Assembly (NCBI GenBank): GCA_963971225.1
Contig: OZ020267.1
Span: 94,539,648 to 94,603,647, forward strand
Direction: 5' to 3'
DNA from: Melieria omissa
Taxonomy: Eukaryota; Arthropoda; Insecta; Diptera; Ulidiidae
DNA: 64,000 bases
The translations under genes were made by a program, and so were the position numbers. This document shows positions 12,467 through 21,480 of this stretch, piece by piece. How positions within the stretch are numbered: position 1 is the stretch's first letter; each line of letters starts with the position of its first letter. The notes beneath the pieces were generated by a model. That model was not told the DNA's origin and searched no databases. It worked only from the letters and a program-made list of their open reading frames with translations.

Positions 12467-13360
12467 CAGTGTGTTCCACAAAAGAAATTCGTCGAAACTT
12501 TTTACCGTGTATGATAACGGTACCAATCAAACGGTAAATTTTGAACTACACATGTATATTTACTGCGCGGTGTGATAAGCATTTTATTTTTGTGCTTAAT
12601 TTCGAAATAGGAGCACTTTACAAACCGCTATTGACTGACACTCATATCCACAAATGACTAGTTTGGGAAAGGAAAAATTGGTTCGGGATTAGAGTAAAGT
12701 TTTATTCACGGATGAGTCCACTTTCGTTGTTTTGAATATCTGGAGGAAAGCTTGGATCGCTAAAGGCCAACAATTTTTTCAGCGGACTGTTAAGCCCCTA
12801 CAAAAGTCCATGCTTAAAAAAAAAAAAGGATTTGGCACTTTGACTATCATTACACAAAATCTAGACGCCAAATTTATGATTAAACTTTATGAAAAAAGTT
12901 TGCTAAAGTCTGTTGTAAAACTTTAGGGGCCGGATACAAGTCGTTGGATTCTACAAGAAGATAATGATCCAAAACACCGTAGTCACCTATGCGCATTTTG
13001 GAAAACGAAAGAAGGTATACAACAGCTAGATTGGCCTGCCCAAAGTCCCGATGCAAATCCAATTGGAAATGTAGGAACTTTTATGAAGGCTAAGATCCGT
13101 GGAAAAAAAATATCCACAACCAAGCAGCTTTCTGCCACCCTAAAAAAATTTGGAGGAATTTGCCTCCAGATTATGCCAAAAAATTAAGCGGAAGTTGTGT
13201 AAGACGATGTCAAGCAATTATAGAAAGCTATGGGGAATGGACTGCATATAAATATATCGCGCACTAGGTATTTAGGTGTGTAACAGTAAACAAGTAATAC
13301 AATTTTGAAACAATCTTTCTTTAAAATTCTATAGACAAATCTGTTTTGTGAAACACACTG
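12467..13360 (+). mobile_element. Tc1-like element (short copy)
   Basis: TA flanks (12465-12466, 13361-13362) and inverted termini CAGTGTGTTCCACAAAA / CAGTGTGTTTCACAAAA. It holds the C-terminal two-thirds of a Tc1 transposase and is shorter than the usual 1.6-1.7 kb, so the 5' part is deleted. Confidence 0.8.
12700..13255 (+). pseudogene. Tc1-like transposase, 5'-truncated and disrupted
   Basis: The translated remains run FTDESTFVVLNIW (first Asp region), then, after stops and a frame change, RWILQEDNDPKHRSH (second Asp) and LDWPAQSPDANPIGN. In Tc1 transposases the last motif reads SPDxNPIEN, with the Glu completing the DD34E triad; here that Glu is Gly. Together with the missing DNA-binding N-terminus and in-frame stops, the copy is dead. 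Confidence 0.8.
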
Positions 13361-14544
13361 TATATGACAATTTACTTTTACACAAATTTCAAATTTCCGA
13401 TCGACTCGATTTACTGTTCAATATCGAAACTTTATATGGTTGGGCTTATGAAACTTTAGAACTTTAACTCTCTATATAAAACGTAACAAATCGAAACAAT
13501 TTGCAAGCGCGTTTATGAATTATTTTTGTAACAAAGTCAATTTATTTATGCACATCTTCGTCTTCGCCAGACGAAAAATTGTTGAATATTAAAAAATGGA
13601 AAATTAAGTAAAGTTAAGTAAAATTTTCAAAAACTAAGTATGCATAAAACAAGCCTTTATTTTTTGGTCAATTCGTATACCCATAAGAACTTAGGCCTGC
13701 AAGCACTGCAAAACTGGATTTCATTGCCAGCATTGTGATGACCACGTTTCCTTTCACGCAAGTGCAATAGATTCATTGCATGAAAAAAAAGTTTAACAAA
13801 ATATGCATATTACATATTATCATTTATAGATACATATAACTTCAAAAAATAAAATATAAGTAGTGGCTAAAAACGTTAAAATAAAAAAAAAGTAAACAAA
13901 AATCATATCCTTCTTTTTACAGTGTATTTGTAGATAACAATGTTTAAATAACTTCGTAGCCCCATGCTACTTTCGTCTGGCCAGACGAATTAGTGCAAAT
14001 TTTAGCTATTTCTGAAAATAGTAGTACAAGGTCCTTAGGGACCTTTTCACTAATACACGTACTAAACGTTGTTAAACCTCAATAAAAATTAAACTATTCC
14101 TAGAATCACTTCGAAACCAATTTTAATAGCTTTAGCACAATTTTCTCTTGGAATACATGTCCGGTTCGAATATTCGATCCTACAACAATAAAAAGTTAAG
14201 AGAGTTTGAAAATCGAAAAGGTCCCTAGGGACCTTCTCACGAACAGAAGGGTTAAAGCCATTATCAACCAAAACAATACAAAATTACGAATGTAAAAAAG
14301 TCACGTAACCGCCTAACAGGGGTCTCCTAGACTCCTAGCAACAGTTTTTTACTCACTAGAGACAAACGCGATCACATCCGACTGCGACATGGGGTTGTGC
14401 GGCACTGAGTGGCGCAAGGAAAAGCTACATGAACTAAAACATTTATACGAAGCTCGGGCGTAAAAATATTCACGCTTAAAAAATCATGGGGGTCTGTGAG
14501 ACGTATGCCAGGTGGTTAAAGGACTTTACAATTTTAAGGACATA

Positions 14545-14958
14545 ATTTTAATAAGTAATAATTAACTGGTTGCGGGAAGCTAGGCCTTAGTCTCGCGTAA
14601 GCGGGCTGTCGTGCCAATCAATTATTATTAATTATTAATTGACTGGCACGACAGCCCGCTTACGCGAGACTAAGGCCTAACTTCCCGCAACCACCCGTGT
14701 TGTGCGTGTGAATTTGTACGCGGGTGGAAGGGACCTACAGTTTTATGCCGGTTCCGAACGGCAGGTTGGGAGCTTTTTCATAAGCAATTTTTACTCTCAG
14801 AGGTTTGCCATTTCCAGCTGAGAGGACAGCCACCGAAAGAGAAAACGAGTTTTCCCGCTATTTTTTTTAGGTGTTATTACAGGCAGTATTGAACTTGGGG
14901 TTGCTGCCTTCGACTCGCGGTCCTACGCACTAACCAACTGAGCCACGGTGGCTGCCTT
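14545..14958 (-). mobile_element. tRNA-derived SINE, copy a, with foldback 3' part
   Basis: On the minus strand the head reads GTGGCTCAGTTGG (pol III A box), then TTAGTGCG...GACCGCGAGTCGAAGG and AAGTTCAATACTGCC (B box). GGACATA at 14538-14544 and 14959-14965 is a likely target duplication; the other host copy is uninterrupted here. The tail is unusual: the last ~56 bp exists twice in inverted orientation (14568-14692, separate entry). Copies b (35443-35771) and c (39951-40283) belong to the same family. Confidence 0.8.
14568..14692. repeat. 56-bp inverted repeat (foldback) formed from the SINE tail
   Basis: The arms 14568-14623 and 14637-14692 are complementary at 54 of 56 positions around a 13-base AT loop. 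Each arm is the SINE 3' segment containing GCGGGCTGTCGTGCCA. The other two SINE copies have it only once. Confidence 0.9.
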
Positions 14959-15089
14959 GGACATACACATTTCAAATATTTTTTTTAATATTTGCGGTTT
15001 TGCAATAATGAAGATATGGGTATCAAATAACAGAGAAAATTGTCTCCTTCAAAATAAATTTTCTATTTTGAACATTCAGGACCGAAATA

Positions 15090-15315
15090 CAGTCGTGTCT
15101 GGGTATAGTGAACCCCTCGATGTAGTGAACACCCAAATTTTACATCGAGCCTCTAAATATAGAAAACAATTTTCAAGCAAAAAACAAAAAGTGTATTTTG
15201 AGCAAATAAACGAGTTTTTGACCAAAAATGATAACCTTGATATACAAGTAGTGAACAACCTCAATACATTGAACAGGCCTTGCAATAATTAGTTCACTAT
15301 ATCCAGACACCACTG
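15090..15315. mobile_element. pogo/Tigger-like MITE, copy 2
   Basis: TA flanks (15088-15089, 15316-15317); starts CAGTCGTGTCTGGGTATAG and ends CTATATCCAGACACCACTG. It is about half the length of the copy at 5236-5678 and shares its internal AGTGAAC motifs. The other copy of the host element has a single TA at this place (near 35394), an intact pre-insertion site. Confidence 0.85.
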
Positions 15316-15461
15316 TATGTCAGGTAGGGGAACATACATGTTTTGGATCTCAGTCTGTAGATTCATACATCTAAATTTTATTCTATTTCAAAGTTCCCGA
15401 AAAAGTTACACGAAACCGCCGCCCCCCCCAAAACAAAGTCCAGTGTGCGCCAGATTCAGTG

Positions 15462-15789
15462 AAACCATCTACTTTATTGACAAAGTGGACGATTCCATGC
15501 GGTGGTTGATATCTACTTTCAATAATTTCAATCGTAACGAAATAGTAATCAATTTTAGAGTTCATAATGGGACTGTTGACAGCTTGAAAATTTGCATATT
15601 TTTCCAAAAGTTCTAAGTACGATACATCCAAAAAGGGGATAACTTAATCTCAGAAATAATTTTGTATTTTGTAGGCTATTTAGATCTAAAAATAATTATT
15701 AGGTTTAGCTAACCGAACATCAGAAAGTAAAATACCAAAGTTTGGATATGCATTAGTGAAGATTTTTTTCATAACGATGAAAAACTAAA
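15462..15789. other. AT-rich spacer
   Basis: I see no recognisable element between the hAT-like copy and the non-LTR relic. Open frames here are short and featureless. Confidence 0.3.
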
Positions 15790-17405
15790 ATAGTTACGAA
15801 GGAACGGACTAGTCCTGTTCACCAAGAAAACGAAGATTCAGGAATTCGCTCTTCCCTGTGTGGACGGGCATCCCCTGAAGCTATCAAAAGAGGCCAAATA
15901 TCTTGGCATTATCCTGGACTCAAAACTTTCGTGGGAGCGATACATTGCAGAAAGAATGAAGAAAGGACTTAATGCGCTGTATGCCTGCAAGGGAGCCTTT
16001 GGTAAGAAATGGGGATTAAAACCGTATATAATCCATTGGATGTATACTGCGATAATCACACTCATCATTACCTATGGTTCTCATGTATGCTGGCCAGCCA
16101 TGGACAAAAAGAGCAACCGAAGCAATCTGGAGAAAGCGCAGAGACTTGCCACCTTGGCAATCACAGGGACGGCGAAAAGCGCTCCACGGATGGCTGTAGA
16201 AATTTGTCTGCACCTTCCCCCAGTGGACCTGTTCGTAAAGGCCAGTGCAGCAAAGACAATCTTTAGGAGTCTAACCAGCTGAAGCTAGGCAACTACGGAC
16301 ATTCCAGCATTCTGAATGCTCTAATGACTAGCTCTACCGGACAAGATCTTCTAGATAAGGCCACTGATTTCCTGGTAAAGCGCAGCGACTTCAAATTGAA
16401 GATCCCCATCAATTATCCCTCCAGGGACAACAGTCCGAGGTGGAAGACTCTGCGGGAGTCTACTTTACCGACGGCTCGAAGATAGAGGATGGGACCGGTG
16501 CGGGTGTCTACTGCGAAACGCAAAATGTCTACAGATCTTACAGACTACCAGACTATTGCAGCGTTTTCCAGTCGGAGGTTTTTGCCATCATGAAAGGAGC
16601 CAGCCCATAAAAAAATCGGTCATTTGTGTTGATAGCCAGGCTGCTCTAAAAGCAATTGAATCCAACGTAGTGAAATCAAAGGTAGTACTAGACTGTCGGA
16701 AAGCACTAGGTGGCATAAGTCAGTGCAGGGTCCGTCTGTGCTGGGTTCCTGGACATAGCAATATCGAAGGGAACGAGCAGGCAGACGAATTAGCCCGTGC
16801 GATGCCATGTCAGCGATGCCAGCGAGCGAGGCGGTCAACACGGTGCTACCACCGACCTCTGCTACGATGAGTTTAATAGGGGAGTGGCTCACATGAGCAA
16901 CAAATAGAGCTTGGACAACTAGGAGCGACTGCAGGATTGCACGTACCCTATGGCCGGGGCTCAACGCGAGAAAAACTAAGAGCCTTCTGCTCCTCGACAA
17001 GCATGCTGTACGCATGATCACGGGGGTAATCACAGGTCACTGCGCCATTGGTGTCATGCTATGCAAATGGCGTTTGGTGACCGACGATTTATGCAGAAGC
17101 TGCGGAGACGAGGATGCAGAATCAGTCGAGCATCTGCTATGCCACTGCCCATCACTACAAAGACGACGGCTCCAGACTCTTGGGGCAAAGTTCTTTGATG
17201 GGCTCGATGAAGTAGCAGACGCACAGATAACCGATCTACACAATTCCCTCGCCAAGACCAAATGGCTCCCAAAAGATCCCGCTTGGATCTACAGGGATCC
17301 CAACAGATAAAGGAAGGCACCGGTTTTCTCCGAAAATGAACCCAACAGGCTCTCCGAGTGGAAGTGCTTGCCGCACACACCCCTTCCTACGCCTAACCTA
17401 ACCTA
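15790..17405 (+). pseudogene. Non-LTR retrotransposon, 5'-truncated: end of reverse transcriptase plus RNase H
   Basis: The segment begins inside the thumb region of the reverse transcriptase (GLVLFTKKTKIQEF, then EAKYLGIILDSKLSW and GLKPYIIHWMYTAIITLIITYGS). After a stop near 16282 comes an RNase H domain: YFTDGSK, FQSEVFAI, CVDSQAALKAI and GHSNIEGNEQADELA supply the usual Asp, Glu, Asp and His/Asp residues. A frameshift lies near 16608. The C-terminal cysteine cluster CRSCGDEDAESVEHLLCHC ends near 17310, and the 3' terminus is TAACCTAACCTA. A reverse transcriptase with RNase H points to the I/LOA-like group. Several lesions make it inactive; 5' truncation is the normal result of aborted reverse transcription. 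Confidence 0.8.
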
Positions 17406-17456
17406 CGAAGGATACATTTTGGACATTTCTAACAAAAGTTAAGTTAAACAGTTTAC

Positions 17457-17745
17457 TTAAACCATTTCATCGACTTCTTTTGCAACCAATTCAATATCAT
17501 CATTATAATCTTCATCATCGTCATCATAATCATCGCCGTACGCATTAGCATCATTCCTCCTTAGGTTCAACTCCACAACATCTTTGTGGCAATTTTCTTT
17601 TACTTGATGTAATGAGGTCAGACGTGATAAAAAATGGATTAAAAATATTTTCAATGGTATTCTCTTGAACTCAACTCTTGAAATCTTTATTCCATGCTTC
17701 CTGAGCTTCTTCTGACAGTTGGCCGATTGGCAACAAAGCTGTGAT
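17457..17745 (-). pseudogene. Degenerate transposon-associated coding fragment
   Basis: On the minus strand, LLPIGQLSEEAQEAWNKDFK is followed, after disruptions, by SRLTSLHQVKENC and an acidic tail with Asp runs. I recall LPIGQLSEEAQEARNKDFK-type sequence from multicopy, transposon-linked proteins of insects and other animals, but I cannot name the family safely. No complete frame remains. Confidence 0.35.
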
Positions 17746-17884
17746 ATGATTTGTGATCCATGTGAAAAATATTCATGGCTTATTTTACCAGGGACGTAAT
17801 GATTATACCTAACCTAAAAGGTTTATTTTGTCCCAAGCATTGTAAAAAATGTTAAACAGTTTAAATGCATAGCTGCTAAATTTT

Positions 17885-18185
17885 TACATTTCGATTTGAT
17901 GATCTGAGGGACGGACGCAAGCAGTTTAGTACAAAAAAATCGATGTCTCGATCTTGTCAGGTATGTGCAGTTGTTCCACAAGGCTCTGTCCTTGATCCAC
18001 TCTTGTTAAGTCTTTTTGTCAATGATGTATTCTCTGTGTGTAAATTTGTGAATGTCTATGTTTATTAAAAGGATATACAATTGTACCTGTCTAGTCGTAT
18101 TGGTCTCGAGGATTTGTGTTTCAAAATTAACAGTGATTTGTTTGCTATTTTTAAGTGGGTTACTGCCAATTAGTTATTTGTGTTT
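17885..18185 (+). pseudogene. Fragment of a second non-LTR reverse transcriptase
   Basis: The plus-strand translation contains VVPQGSVLDPLLLSLFVNDV, the conserved motif just before the catalytic YADD box, then IQLYLSSRIGLEDLCFKINSDL. The YADD box itself is lost and stops interrupt the frame. The style is jockey-like and differs from the element at 15790-17405. Confidence 0.65.
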
Positions 18186-18248
18186 GTTATATATAATTAT
18201 ATATAATATAATGTTATATATAATATAATATTTATGTAAATCGATGTA

Positions 18249-18808
18249 CACCAATACCTCGCTTTGCGTCGTTGCGTTTTGCGTTTTTTCGAAGTTGCGT
18301 CGCTGCTGAATTAGTAGGTACTAATTTTCACTGTACGTCGTTAGATTTTCGAAGTTGCGTTGTTTTGGGTTCGATTTATTTTTTTTTAATTTTTTTTTTT
18401 CTAAAAGATGGCACGACTTTTGTTTCAAATTGCGCCATGCCATCAAACCTCGGGGATCCCCTTTCTAACTTTTGTGAAAGAAAGCCGACTTACGACAACA
18501 GCCACTATGGACTCAACAGACAGTGATTAATTTTTATTTTGTTCTTATCAATTAATTGAGTATTTTATTTCGTTTTAATTGAATTTGTTTTTTTTTTGTT
18601 TTTTGTACGTAAAATGTTATATTATTTTTGTTTTTTAAATGTTTACTTTGTTCAATTTTCTTTTTAAAAAGTAGTATTTTCGTAGCCCTGGAACCTATCT
18701 TCGATCTTTACATGGTTTGCTATAGAAAATCATAATTCACTTTGCATCGTTTCAATTTGCGTCGTATTTTTTTGGAACGTAACCACGACGCAAAGTGAGG
18801 TATGGGTG
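18249..18808. mobile_element. Tigger/pogo-like non-autonomous element
   Basis: TA flanks (18247-18248, 18809-18810). The inverted termini CACCAATACCTCGCTTTGCG and CACCCATACCTCACTTTGCG match closely, and the motif TTTTCGAAGTTGCGTCG is repeated inside. No transposase is recognisable in the 560 bp. A pure AT tract (18186-18240) precedes it. Confidence 0.75.
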
Positions 18809-18884
18809 TACATCAAAGAGACCAAATCTTTCTTTGTACAACAAAAATAAATAAATACATTGAAAATGGTGTGCATGTTTTTAA

Positions 18885-20489
18885 CACTAGAAAGACTGAA
18901 ACTTAGTATATACCTATATTGCCCGAAAGTGGTCAAAATGACTGCATTGTGAATGAATAACTAATTTGTAAAGAAATTTGTTTAAAATTTATTTTTAATA
19001 TTTTTTAAATTATTTACAGTTATATAACAAGTTATTGGTATTAACAATACAAAAATATTGACTTCACTTGAAAAAAAAAAAATATATTATTAGTTGCACA
19101 TTTAATGCAAATGAAAGTTGAAATATTTTTCTACATCATCACAAATCACATCATCCGCAAATATACTTTTGACATTTTTCACATATATTATTTGTTTTGT
19201 TGTTGTGGCAAAGTCGTACTTGACAAATTATGCGTTTGTTAGAGAGAGTTGCATTTGATGATGTTGCAGTTGATCTTTGTGGGTCTTCATGTTCTGATGA
19301 ATTTTTCTGTCTTGCAGCTATATATTCGGTGGAAAGCGTTCTGCTAACTCAAACAAGAACTCTTTCCGTTGTATTGTCGTTTCTTTGTAAAGGATCCAAA
19401 CATTTATAGCAGCCAAATCGAAATCTACGAGAACTAGTTTCTACTGTATATATTCTGGCCATTTGATCCGCCATATCATCTCCAAATTTTGTGCTGTTAT
19501 GAAATTGAATATATTCCAGTAACATTTTCTTATTACTTTTATCAATTTTCACAAATTTATGTTTGGAACTTAGAACAGCTACTCTTTCTCTGATTTATAT
19601 ATCGGTGTGGAAAACCGAGGCATGTTATCATTCGTTTGTTTGATTGCTTTGGGTACTTCCCTTTTGTTTCCTTGCGCACTTTTTTATATTATTGATAATA
19701 TAGTTATCTATGTATTATCAACGAGAATGCACTGCTGGCCCTTTCACATCCTTGAAAATACAAGTAGACCTGAAATACAAGTAACCTTCCAGGAATACCA
19801 CCTTTGTCAAAATTTGACCACACAGTACCATCGGCAGCTATTTCGGTCTCCTGAATGGTGTTTTCAGTTTCTTGATCAGAATCTGAACTACCCAGCATTA
19901 CCTACTACCTGAACTACCTAGATTCTTCATCACTATCTTCAGTGTCAGATGTTTCACTTTGAATATAATCCGCTTCATCTTCACATGATAGTTCAGAATT
20001 TGTAGCATCTGACTCTATATCGGACCACTCTTCACTTATGTTCTTTAGTTTTTGCAATAACTCAGTTCTATTAGACTTTTCTTTCATGAATTTAGGAAGC
20101 AAAAGAAATAAAATAAACTTTTTGGAACAAATACCACTTCATATAGATTCGAATAACAAGTACTAGTTTAGCTTATTGAGCAACTGCGACTTACCAAGTA
20201 CAGAGCCGCACTGGTCATATAAGAAATTTACTCAATTTATTAACAAGAGTCACTTGATTATTTAAAATTTCCCAAGCAGTCAAAATGACTGCTTTTGGGC
20301 AATATAGGTACAACACATATCTATGTCCTGGAAAAAAAGGAGGGGGAGGTAACTACAGTTATTAATAAACGCATTTATATGTTGTACAAAAAGTCACCAA
20401 ATTCTAAGAAATTATGTCATCATATACATAATTTTTTTTCTAATTGAAATTAAAAAGCAGTCAAAATGACTTCCTTGGGCAATCTAGTG
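18885..20489 (-). mobile_element. piggyBac-type element with AGTCAAAATGACT boxes
   Basis: TTAA at 18881-18884 and 20490-20493; both ends start CACTAGA. The box GGTCAAAATGACT (18931-18943) is centred 52 bp from the left end, AGTCAAAATGACT (20459-20471) 24 bp from the right end, and a third copy is at 20278-20290, 181 bp inside the right box. The motif TTGGGCAAT accompanies the right boxes. The coding relic is on the minus strand, so the short-spaced end is the 5' end. Confidence 0.85.
19150..20102 (-). pseudogene. piggyBac-type transposase relic
   Basis: From the N-terminus the minus strand encodes an acidic region (SEEWSDIESDATNSELSCED), then DGTVWSNFDKGGIPGR and SAFSLII, typical of the start of the piggyBac catalytic region. 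After a large deletion comes FHNSTKFGDDMADQMARIY, matching the family motif YNxTKGGVDxxDQM, and finally a Cys-rich tail (RIICQVRLCHNNK, ICEKCQKYIC) like the C-terminal zinc-binding domain. Frameshifts separate the pieces and most of the catalytic core is gone. Confidence 0.75.
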
Positions 20490-20493
20490 TTAA

Positions 20494-21480
20494 TCAAATC
20501 GATGTCGACTTTTATTTAAGTTGCAGATATTTTTGCTTCAAAACATATAAAAACAACAATAAAAACTTTTGCTTACTTGTTTTCATCTAAAAAAAAATAA
20601 TTTAAAAAAAAAATCGATTTTGCATTCATGGCTCAAAAATCGAAAACTTACAAATCCAAACTATACGTTAAAAAAAAACAGTTTTGCTCGATCTCATAAG
20701 ACTCACAACTATATGCTTATGAAAAAGGTCAAAGAAAAAAATAAAATAAAATATTTGCAAGCACTTTTTAACAAAACACACATTGCATTACTGAAATACC
20801 TAAACATGAAAGCTGCATCATTAATTTGAAATTAGTATTTACAATTCACAAAAAGAAAGCAGTTTGAAGTAAAGAAAAAAACGCGAGTATTTATTTTTGG
20901 GGTTTAATATTCCCATCTTAAAGAAAATTAACTTTTTTTTTAGTTTTTACACATTATGCATTATAAGACAACATCTGAATGATTATTAAAATGTTTTCTT
21001 GAAGATGCAGTCCACATTTTGCAGCCTTAAACCCATAGATCAGTCGAAATTGCGCATGAAAACATTTAATTTCAGCCCAAACAGGTCATCGAGAAAAACC
21101 GGCCAAAAAATCAAATCGAATTAAATTAAATCGTTGTGATTTTGACTTTTAAGCGCTGTGATTGAATGGCGGAAATGGGAAAAGCGCATAGAGACTTCAA
21201 GGTAGTAAGTTGTATGACTGACTGTGTGTATGTGTGTGTGTGCCGAAGCGTTTAAACAGGTGATTTTAATTAAATTTTTGTACTATTTCATGCAATTCCG
21301 TGGCCTGTGAGCTTTTATTACATTTTTTTTTACTTTTTTAATTAACCGCGCCCCATGTTGCGCATACGTGGGTATGTTCGTACATACATTCGTACGTGTG
21401 TTGGCGTGTGTTCGAAGCTAGCAGCCGCCCATTGTAGATAGTTACAGTCTGCCTTGGCTAAGAGTTACTTTGATTGCATT
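20494..21480. other. AT-rich DNA without recognisable gene
   Basis: No element ends or domains were found. The lysine-rich frame at 20569-20829 reflects A-rich composition. A TG microsatellite lies near 21225-21242. Confidence 0.35.

Larger units (their letters stand above)
12253..14251. mobile_element. piggyBac-type element with AGGTCCCTAGGGACCT boxes
   Basis: TTAA flanks at 12249-12252 and 14252-14255; the ends are CCCTCCGATTAG and (complement of right) CCCTTCTGTTCG. The 16-bp palindrome AGGTCCCTAGGGACCT is at 12296-12311 (43 bp in from the left end) and 14219-14234 (17 bp in from the right end); a one-base variant is at 14029-14044. The related element at 30489-31456 has the same boxes at identical offsets. 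It carries a Tc1-like element at 12467-13360. No piggyBac coding sequence remains. Confidence 0.8.
11580..14515 (-). mobile_element. piggyBac-type element inserted in hAT-like copy 1
   Basis: TTAA at 11576-11579 and 14516-14519 flank the insertion. Copy 2 of the host element reads GTGATTTTTAAAGGACTT uninterrupted at the same place. Palindrome-like boxes GTCTGTGAGAC lie at 11627-11637 (centred 52 bp from the left end) and 14492-14502 (18 bp from the right end), with GTCTCCTAGAC at 14322-14332. The left end reads CCCTTAACCAC while the right end stops at GTGG, as if the last seven bases had been lost by use of an internal TTAA. A relic coding region is on the minus strand. Confidence 0.75.
10933..15453 (+). 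mobile_element. hAT-like element, copy 1, packed with insertions
   Basis: The left end starts CAGTGGCGCACACAGGGG; the right end degenerates to GTGCGCCAG. The flanks GTTGAGTG (10925-10932) and ATTCAGTG (15454-15461) match at 6 of 8 positions, consistent with an old 8-bp hAT duplication. The internal sequence aligns (inverted) with copy 2 at 35265-37218. Copy 1 is interrupted by a piggyBac-type element (11580-14515), a SINE (14545-14958) and a pogo-like MITE (15090-15315), each absent at the matching place in copy 2. No transposase is recognised. Confidence 0.65.

Noticed and set aside
20569..20829. Lysine/asparagine-rich 86-residue frame
   Set aside because: A-rich DNA gives such frames; a retroelement origin was considered but no motif could be found.
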